Under the pieces are notes generated by a model. That model was not told the origin of the DNA, did no database searches, and was given only the letters and a program-made list of their open reading frames with translations. A DNA stretch of 11,564 nt from LMUY01 sp964246185 (GTDB taxonomy: Bacteria; Pseudomonadota; Alphaproteobacteria; Acetobacterales; Acetobacteraceae), in assembly GCA_964246185.1 (NCBI GenBank), contig CAXTPP010000111.1:1-11564 (forward strand), given 5' to 3'. Within the stretch, counting starts at the first letter, position 1. Every line of letters begins with the position of its first letter. Position numbers and translations under genes: made by a program. Shown one piece after another: positions 6,565-11,564 of the stretch.

Positions 6565-7571
6565 TTGGCGATCCTGAGCCGGTCGCGTTTGGGCCACGCG
6601 ACCACGATGATGGTCAGCAGCAGGACGGCGCCGAAGACGCCGGATTGGTATTCCGGCTGCACGCCGGCCAGCACAAGGCCGTTGTTGAGCACGATCAGCA
6701 GCAGCACGCCCATCGCCGACCGCAGGATGCCGCCTTCGCCGCCACTGAGCGCGGTGCCGCCGATCACGGCGGCGGGTATGACGGTGAACAACTGGCCGGC
6801 ACCGACACCGGGCGAGCCAGAGCCGAGCTCCATGGTGGCCAGGATGCCCGCCAGGCCGCTCGTCAGCCCGGCCAGGCCGAACGCGGCGATCTTGACGTGG
6901 GCGACGCGGATACCGTTGACGACCGCCATCGGCTCATTGTCGCCGATCGCGAGCATCTCGCGTCCGAGATGGGTGAAGTGGATCAGCGCGGCGCCGGCCG
7001 CGACGACCGCGGCGGCCAGCCAGAAGCAGTTGGGCAACCCCAAGGTCATCCGCGTCGGCCATTGGGCGAGCGCCTCGCTGGTGATGCTGGGCAACAGGTC
7101 GTCGCCGTAGAGGATCGTCGCGATGCCGAGGCCGATGTTCCAGGTGCCGAGCGTCACGACGAACGAGGGCACGCGGAACTTCGTGTAGATCACCCCGGTC
7201 AGCAGCCCGAGCAGCAGGCCGGCCGCCAGGGCCACGACCCATGCCCCGGCGCCGAGATCGTACTCGCTGCGGGCGTTGGGGACGAGCAACACCCACGCCA
7301 TCCCCGTCGCGGCCATCACGCCCTGGACCGAGAGATCGATCGACCCCATCAGGATCACGAAGCTGGTGCCGACGACGATGATGAACGGCACCGACGCTTG
7401 CTCGAGGATGTTGCGGAGGTTCTCGAGGCTCGCGAACCGGTGGTTGAGCAGCGAGAACACAATCACTACGGCGACGATGGTGGCGACCCAGCTTCCGAGG
7501 CCCTTCAGGCTGCCGAGGCGGTGTCGCGTGCCAAGCGATCGAGCACGGGACAGGTTGGCGGTATTGGCCAT
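6561..7571 (-). CDS. CUT2-type (RbsC-like) ABC transporter permease, first subunit
   Basis: This 336-residue inner-membrane protein of the RbsC/BPD_transp_2 group has about eight to ten hydrophobic helices starting near residue 27. Family marks are GSIDLS (76-81), VPSFVVTLGTWNIG (134-147), the coupling region AIGDNEP to GLAG (208-242) and GGTALSGGEGG (271-281). It partners with the permease encoded two genes downstream and with the double ATPase, whose ATG overlaps this stop codon. No clear ribosome-binding site precedes the ATG at 7571, and an 88-base gap with a strong hairpin separates it from the binding-protein gene, which together suggest lower expression than the binding protein. The substrate class (sugars, AI-2-like molecules, or purine or other small polar compounds) cannot be decided from the sequence. 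Confidence 0.9.
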   Translation of the reverse strand: MANTANLSRARSLGTRHRLGSLKGLGSWVATIVAVVIVFSLLNHRFASLENLRNILEQASVPFIIVVGTSFVILMGSIDLSVQGVMAATGMAWVLLVPNARSEYDLGAGAWVVALAAGLLLGLLTGVIYTKFRVPSFVVTLGTWNIGLGIATILYGDDLLPSITSEALAQWPTRMTLGLPNCFWLAAAVVAAGAALIHFTHLGREMLAIGDNEPMAVVNGIRVAHVKIAAFGLAGLTSGLAGILATMELGSGSPGVGAGQLFTVIPAAVIGGTALSGGEGGILRSAMGVLLLIVLNNGLVLAGVQPEYQSGVFGAVLLLTIIVVAWPKRDRLRIAK

Positions 7572-7610
7572 GGGATGAACTCGGATGAAGAAGAGTGCTT
7601 CTGAGATGAT

Positions 7611-7647
7611 GGCTACGTCCCGGGGCCGCCGGTCCAGGGACGTAGCC
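7611..7647 (-). promoter_or_regulatory. Intercistronic hairpin between binding-protein and permease genes
   Basis: GGCTACGTCCC (7611-7621) and GGGACGTAGCC (7637-7647) form a perfect 11-bp inverted repeat around a GC-rich 15-base loop. On the minus strand it begins 12 bases after the binding-protein stop codon and ends about 39 bases before the permease start. No T-run follows. By analogy with the malE-malF and similar transporter operons, it probably blocks 3' exonucleases and/or causes partial termination, so that the binding protein is made in excess over the membrane subunits. The structure is seen; the role is inferred. Confidence 0.7.
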
Positions 7648-7659
7648 GGCGTCGTTCGA

Positions 7660-8802
7660 CTAGGGGAGTTCCTCCGGGCCGGCGCCGATCAGGGTCATCG
7701 GCGGGGTGTTCCACGGACCCTTCTCGACGAGTTCGTCGACGAACGCGCTCGCCGCTTCGGGACCGTCGTATTTCAAGTACTGCTGGTAGTTGTCGGGCGT
7801 CACGCAGCTCAACTCGAACAGGCTCTCACGCTTCTCGTGCGGCAGCTCGCTCGGGACGACCTTGCCTTCCGCGGCGAGATAGGCGGTGTAGAGCCCGACG
7901 GCGGACGCCATGTAGCCGCGGTGGAACGTCTCGCCGACAATGGCATGGTCGCCGCGGCCGGATTTCAGGTCGGCGACCGTTTCCGGGTATAAGCCGTCGG
8001 AGGCGAACTTGACCTTCGAGAGCAGGCCGGCATTCTCGAACGCCTGCATGGCGCCGATCTGCATCGCGTCATCGGCCGCCCAGACGGCGTTGATATCGCT
8101 GCCGTATTTGACGATCAGGTCCTTGGCGTTGCGGTTGGCGAGCTGCGGATCCCAGTTCGAGGGCCGGGCTTCGAGAATTTTGATGCCGGGATATTTCTCC
8201 TTCATCTGCGTGGTGAAGCCGGCCACGCGGGTCTTGCTCGTCGTGCTGTCCTGCACCCCTGGCAGCAAAACGACGTTGCCCTTGCCGTTCAGCGCCTTGC
8301 CGATCGCGTCGGCGCCGCACCGGCCGGACTGGACGCCGGGGATCTTCTGGTAGGCGACGTAATTGTCACCCACGTTCCAGGGCTTGTAGTCGGTGGGGTT
8401 GTTCCACCAGATCGTCACGTAGCCGCCGGCCTTCTTGACGGCATCGACGATGGTCGGCGCGTCCGAACTCGCCACGGTGTTGACGAACAGGATGACCGTC
8501 TTGCCGCCGGCAAGGATGGCCTGGATCTTGGAGATCTCGGTCTGCGACGACCCGTTCGAGTTGACGATTTCGAGCGGGATGCCAAGCTTCTTGGAGAGCG
8601 CCTGGCCCCCCTGGATGTTGGCGATCATGTAGGGATTGGTCGTGTTGATGACGGCTGCGACGAGCAGCAGGTCGCCCTTGGGGATCGGCGGCTTGGGCTG
8701 TGCCGCGGCCGACGCGGAATTGCCGGGCAAGGCGCCCAGGGTGAGTGCCGCGAGGGCGGTTCCCAGCCGAAGCCGGCTCTTTGATCGTTGCTTGTCGAGC
8801 AT
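7660..8802 (-). CDS. Periplasmic sugar-type solute-binding protein of the ABC transporter
   Basis: This 380-residue type I periplasmic binding protein (Peripla_BP_4/RbsB-like fold) delivers the ligand to the two permeases. A Sec signal peptide is clear: basic residues 4-12, hydrophobic core about 13-26, and probable cleavage after the A-S-A at 30-32. The mature protein opens with a beta strand (DLLLVAAVINTTNPY) as in ribose-binding relatives, followed by QTEISKIQAILAGG and a central WAADDAMQIGAMQA strand-helix equivalent to the family's NDxMALG. The aromatic-rich segment TIWWNNPTDYKPW in domain 1 could help line the ligand pocket. The ATG at 8802 is chosen because GGGAGGA (8809-8815) sits six bases upstream; a TTG at 8808 would be too close. 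It lies 30 bases after the hydrolase gene, so it is part of the same operon. Confidence 0.9.
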   Translation of the reverse strand: MLDKQRSKSRLRLGTALAALTLGALPGNSASAAAQPKPPIPKGDLLLVAAVINTTNPYMIANIQGGQALSKKLGIPLEIVNSNGSSQTEISKIQAILAGGKTVILFVNTVASSDAPTIVDAVKKAGGYVTIWWNNPTDYKPWNVGDNYVAYQKIPGVQSGRCGADAIGKALNGKGNVVLLPGVQDSTTSKTRVAGFTTQMKEKYPGIKILEARPSNWDPQLANRNAKDLIVKYGSDINAVWAADDAMQIGAMQAFENAGLLSKVKFASDGLYPETVADLKSGRGDHAIVGETFHRGYMASAVGLYTAYLAAEGKVVPSELPHEKRESLFELSCVTPDNYQQYLKYDGPEAASAFVDELVEKGPWNTPPMTLIGAGPEELP

Positions 8803-8808
8803 GGTCAA

Positions 8809-8815
8809 TCCTCCC
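8809..8815 (-). promoter_or_regulatory. Strong ribosome-binding site of the solute-binding protein gene
   Basis: GGGAGGA on the minus strand ends six bases before the ATG at 8802. It is the strongest Shine-Dalgarno sequence in the operon; the first permease has none that I can recognise. This matches the expectation that the binding protein is made in excess, and it decides for ATG 8802 over TTG 8808. Confidence 0.75.
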
Positions 8816-8832
8816 GTAATTTTATTGAGTTA

Positions 8833-10068
8833 CTAGCGTAGTCCTCGAAAGAACGTCCGCACATCTTCGACGTAGATGTCCGGTACTTCGAGCGGCGCGA
8901 AATGGCCGCCGCTGTCATGGATGCGGTACTGCTGCAGGTTGAAGTAACGCTTGGTCCAGGTCATGGGTGGCTTGTAGATCTCGCCGGGGAAGATCGACAC
9001 GGCGGTCGGCACGCCGACGACCGGGAAGCGGTCATGACTGGCCGACCACGGATTGCCGCGACACTCCCAGTAGTAGCGGGAGGACGTCCCGCCGGTGTTG
9101 GTGAGGAAATACACTGCTGCGGTGGTGACGAGGTCTTCCTTGGGCCAGACCCGTTCGAAGGCGGCGGTGCCGACACCTCGTTCGGCCAACCCCCAGAAAT
9201 AGCGCTTCTCGGTGATCCAGGCGAGTTGGCCCGCCGGCGAGTCCGCCACGAGGGCCGCCAGCGTCTGCGGTTTGGTGAGCTGCATCTCGCCGTAACCGCT
9301 TTCCCGTTCGACGAACAGCTTGCCGCGGTCGAACCAGCCGGCCTCCTCGTCGCTGTATTCGGACGCGGCGGGCAGGCCGAGCTGCGGGTCGTAGGCGACC
9401 TCGCTCGGCTGGTCCGGATGGGTCGGCAGATAGTGGCTGAGCTGCGCCGGGAAATGCGTGTAGAGCCCGATGACGTCTCGCTCGTATTTATGGCCGTGCT
9501 GCTGGGCGATCAGCGCACCCCAGTCGCCGCCGGCCGTGGCGTAGCGCTGGTACCCGAGCACGTCCTTCATCAGGGCGTTCTCGAGATCGGCGGTGCGCCA
9601 GAAATTCCAACCGGTCTCGCGGAGCGGCGAGGAAAAGCCGTACCCCGGCAGCGAGATCAGGACGATATCGAAACTGTCATTGGGGTCGCCGCCGAACTTC
9701 GCCGGGTCGGTGAGGGGCTCGATGACCTTGCGCAGGTCCCAGAAGGTCCAGGGCCAGCCATGGTGCAGCAGCAGCGGCATCGCGTTGTTGCCTTTGCCCC
9801 GCAGGTGGATGAAGTGCAGCGGCACGCCGATCAGGTCGACCTTGAAATTGGGCAACGCGTTCATCCGGCGCTCGACGCCGCGCCAGTCGTAGTCGTTGAT
9901 CCAATAGTCGATCAGCTCGCGGTGGTAGGCGGAGTTGTAGCCGTAGCGCCAATCGTCGTTGTCGACGTCGTCGGGGAAGCGTGTACGCTTCAGGCGCAAC
10001 ATCATATCGTCGAGGTCGTGCTGAGGGATGTCGATCGTGAACGGCTTCACGTCGTGCTTGGTGGTCAA
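8833..10068 (-). CDS. Epoxide hydrolase-family alpha/beta hydrolase (EHN domain)
   Basis: This 411-residue protein has the two-part layout of microsomal-type epoxide hydrolases: an N-terminal EHN domain (about 7-120; FTIDIP, RTRFPDD and a tryptophan/tyrosine-rich helix region) and an alpha/beta hydrolase core. Visible are the oxyanion-hole HGWP (103-106), the nucleophile D182 in GGDWGA, the PGYGFS strand-loop (141-146), a probable acid E363 in FPGEIYKPP, and the catalytic H389 in SGGHFAPLE. An aromatic lid segment is SSRYYWE (329-335). The aspartate nucleophile points to epoxide (or haloalkane-type) hydrolysis rather than a serine esterase. The start is taken as TTG at 10068, with GGAAGGGA eight bases upstream, giving MTTKHDVKPF. 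There is no signal peptide, so it is cytoplasmic. It begins 17 bases after the dipeptidase stop codon. The substrate is unknown; the transporter beside it suggests an imported compound. Confidence 0.88.
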   Translation of the reverse strand: MTTKHDVKPFTIDIPQHDLDDMMLRLKRTRFPDDVDNDDWRYGYNSAYHRELIDYWINDYDWRGVERRMNALPNFKVDLIGVPLHFIHLRGKGNNAMPLLLHHGWPWTFWDLRKVIEPLTDPAKFGGDPNDSFDIVLISLPGYGFSSPLRETGWNFWRTADLENALMKDVLGYQRYATAGGDWGALIAQQHGHKYERDVIGLYTHFPAQLSHYLPTHPDQPSEVAYDPQLGLPAASEYSDEEAGWFDRGKLFVERESGYGEMQLTKPQTLAALVADSPAGQLAWITEKRYFWGLAERGVGTAAFERVWPKEDLVTTAAVYFLTNTGGTSSRYYWECRGNPWSASHDRFPVVGVPTAVSIFPGEIYKPPMTWTKRYFNLQQYRIHDSGGHFAPLEVPDIYVEDVRTFFRGLR

Positions 10069-10085
10069 GGTCTCTGTCCCTTCCG

Positions 10086-11522
10086 CTAGACGTTGAGGCT
10101 GCGCATCACGTCCTTGATCAGCGGCCAGACCCGCGCGGCCGACGTGTGGTCCATCCGCTCCTTCGGCGAGTGCAGGTCGTAGAGGTTGGTCCCGATGCCG
10201 ACCGTGTCCAACCCGGCGATGCGCTGGGTGAACATACCCAGCTCGAGGCTGCAGACCGACACGAGCACGGCCGGTTCGCGACCCATCGTGCGCTGGTAGC
10301 TCCGCTTGGCGACGTCGAGCATGTGGGAGGCCGGGTTCCAGGGGAACTCCGGCGCGTCCAACCCGATCTGCTCGGCCGTCACGCCCTCGCCGGCCATCTC
10401 GGCGAGCAGCATCATCTGGTGGAGCACGGCATGCTTGCGCGAGGTGACGGCGCTGGTGATGGTGCAGATGATCTCCACGCGTTTCTGGCTCGTGGTCATC
10501 AGGCCGATATTGTTGGAGGTCTCCCAATTGCCGGGCACCTCGAGGCTTTGGTTCTGGATGCCGTCGGGCAGCAGCGCGATGGCCTGCACGAGCCTGCCGG
10601 CGGCACGGGCGGAGAACACGCGCTCGACCGGCACGCCGGAGCGTTCGAGCGTGATGCGCAGGCCGGGATCGCCGGCGCGGAACTCGTGCCCGATGTCGGC
10701 CGCCAGTGCGGCCACGGCGGCCTCGACGGCGGCCGTGTCGGCGGGCGCGACCCAGAGCGTGGCCGCGGACTCGGCCGGGATGACGTTGTTCTGCACGCCG
10801 CCGGAGGCCTGTGCGATCTGCACGTCGCCCGCCCGCAGCGCCGCCTTGAGCAAGCGGCCGAGGACGACGATGGCGTTTGCGCGCCCGAAATGGATATCGA
10901 ACTCGCAATGCCCACCGAGCAGGCCGCGGACATCGAGCGTCATCACGCTCCGGTCCGGCGCGGCCGGCGCCCATTCGGGGTCGATGCCGATCCGGCAGGA
11001 CACGTCGCCGGAGCAGCCCGCGAGGAGTTGGTTCTCGTCGATCCAGTTGAAGTCGATCATGCGCTTGCCGGACAGGAGCTTAAGGTCGACGCCGTCGCCG
11101 CCGACCTTGCCCATCTCCTCCATGGCGGTCATGACGCATTCGAGCGGCGGGTGCGGCAGGTCGTCGGAATCGAGCAGGGCCATCATGTAGGCGATGCCGA
11201 GGCCGTTATCGGCGCCGAGCGTCGTTCCCTGAGCGCGGATGCTGTCGCCGTCGACCAGGAGCTTGACGCCCTGACTGACGAAATCGTGGGTCACGCCTTC
11301 GTCGAGCTTGCACACCATGTCGAGGTGCCCGTGCAGGATCACGGTCGGGGCCGTCTGGTAGCCGGCGGTGCCGGGCTTTTTGACGATGATGTTCTGCAGG
11401 TGGTCACGATGGTATTCAAGGCCACGGGCCTCGGCAAAATCGGCGACGTAATCGGTCGCGTGTTTCTCATGACGCGAGCAGCGATGCCTGCCGCTGAGTT
11501 CCTCGAAAAGGGGGTACGCCAT
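10086..11522 (-). CDS. PepD-like M20 aminoacyl-histidine dipeptidase
   Basis: This 478-residue protein is similar in length and order of motifs to E. coli PepD (Xaa-His dipeptidase, about 485 residues), a zinc peptidase of family M20 that cleaves beta-Ala-His and other dipeptides. Present are HGHLDMV (64-70; H66 and D68), GTTLGADNG (99-107; bridging D105), the catalytic-base EE at 135-136 in TAMEEMG, GCSGD (169-173), GGHCEFDIHFGRANA, and a C-terminal HSPKERM whose histidine is a metal ligand. Two things are unusual. The aspartate expected as a metal ligand about ten residues before GC seems to be N159, in DFNW rather than a TD/LD type. The N-terminus is also short, with no clear ribosome-binding site, and the frame stays open upstream to the window edge, so the true start may differ. 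I therefore give no gene symbol. It is cytoplasmic and the first gene of the operon. Confidence 0.82.
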   Translation of the reverse strand: MAYPLFEELSGRHRCSRHEKHATDYVADFAEARGLEYHRDHLQNIIVKKPGTAGYQTAPTVILHGHLDMVCKLDEGVTHDFVSQGVKLLVDGDSIRAQGTTLGADNGLGIAYMMALLDSDDLPHPPLECVMTAMEEMGKVGGDGVDLKLLSGKRMIDFNWIDENQLLAGCSGDVSCRIGIDPEWAPAAPDRSVMTLDVRGLLGGHCEFDIHFGRANAIVVLGRLLKAALRAGDVQIAQASGGVQNNVIPAESAATLWVAPADTAAVEAAVAALAADIGHEFRAGDPGLRITLERSGVPVERVFSARAAGRLVQAIALLPDGIQNQSLEVPGNWETSNNIGLMTTSQKRVEIICTITSAVTSRKHAVLHQMMLLAEMAGEGVTAEQIGLDAPEFPWNPASHMLDVAKRSYQRTMGREPAVLVSVCSLELGMFTQRIAGLDTVGIGTNLYDLHSPKERMDHTSAARVWPLIKDVMRSLNV

Positions 11523-11538
11523 AGGACGGGCGGGATAG

Positions 11539-11561
11539 CACGGTTCGTGGCACGGACCGTG
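11539..11561. promoter_or_regulatory. Two tandem near-palindromes upstream of the operon's first gene
   Basis: CACGGTTCGTG (11539-11549) and CACGGACCGTG (11551-11561) match at 9 of 11 positions and start 12 bases apart, about one helical turn. Each is close to palindromic; the second is CACGG/CCGTG around a single centre base. They lie 16-40 bases upstream of the dipeptidase ATG, where a transcription-factor operator would sit. The window ends there, so promoter elements and further copies cannot be seen, and the frame remains open through this region. Confidence 0.35.
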
Positions 11562-11564
11562 AAC

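Noticed and set aside
6645..7604. Plus-strand open frame of 319 codons opposite the first permease
   Set aside because: Composition is rich in D, E, R, H and Q, typical of the antisense of a membrane protein gene; the permease on the other strand is well supported.
8902..10089. Plus-strand open frame of 395 codons opposite the epoxide hydrolase
   Set aside because: It is an antisense shadow produced by high GC at third codon positions; no family resemblance and no ribosome-binding site.
8833..10974. A 713-codon open frame that would fuse about 300 extra residues to the epoxide hydrolase
   Set aside because: The extra part lies out of frame inside the dipeptidase gene and translates to arginine/alanine-rich low-complexity sequence. 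A TTG with a good ribosome-binding site at 10068 gives a normal-length hydrolase.
10306..11190. Plus-strand open frame of 294 codons opposite the dipeptidase
   Set aside because: It is rich in S, P, A and T with no recognisable domain; the minus-strand PepD-like frame has all the family motifs.

Overview
This is a GC-rich bacterial window, most likely from a betaproteobacterium. The best hint is the phosphatidylserine decarboxylase (psd) gene joined to the phosphatidylserine synthase (pssA) gene by a GTGA overlap, an arrangement I associate with Burkholderiales such as Bordetella or Achromobacter. The taxon is inferred, not shown.

Left block (about 1-3553). A cytochrome b561-like membrane protein lies on the minus strand (212-901). 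Divergent from it are a membrane-anchored protein with Ig-like and LysM domains (998-1948), psd (2004-2672) and pssA (2669-3508). Psd and PssA catalyse the last two steps of phosphatidylethanolamine synthesis: CDP-diacylglycerol + serine to phosphatidylserine, then decarboxylation. The cytochrome-like protein appears to lack histidines usually found in its first two membrane helices.

Junction (about 3554-3973). A truncated IS481-type insertion sequence remnant keeps only the N-terminal third or so of its transposase. It sits exactly between the housekeeping block and a block of different character, and may mark an insertion or IS-mediated rearrangement.

Right block (4022-11522, all minus strand). 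Six tightly packed genes form one apparent operon, transcribed right to left: a PepD-like M20 dipeptidase, an epoxide hydrolase-family alpha/beta hydrolase, a periplasmic solute-binding protein, a CUT2/RbsC-type permease, a double-domain RbsA/MglA-type ATPase and a second, different RbsC-type permease. The three transporter membrane/ATPase genes overlap by ATGA. The binding protein is set apart by an 88-nt gap holding a perfect 11-bp inverted repeat, as expected for a hairpin that raises binding-protein expression over that of the membrane components. The layout suggests import of a small polar, possibly conjugated compound, followed by hydrolysis by two cytoplasmic hydrolases; the substrate cannot be read from sequence. 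No regulator is present in the window, although a pair of near-palindromes lies just upstream of the first gene.

The most interesting signals are the unusual dipeptidase + epoxide hydrolase + CUT2 transporter combination, and the ATPase, in which every degenerate catalytic residue falls in the same one of the two composite ATP sites. I saw no RNA genes, CRISPR arrays or prophage genes.
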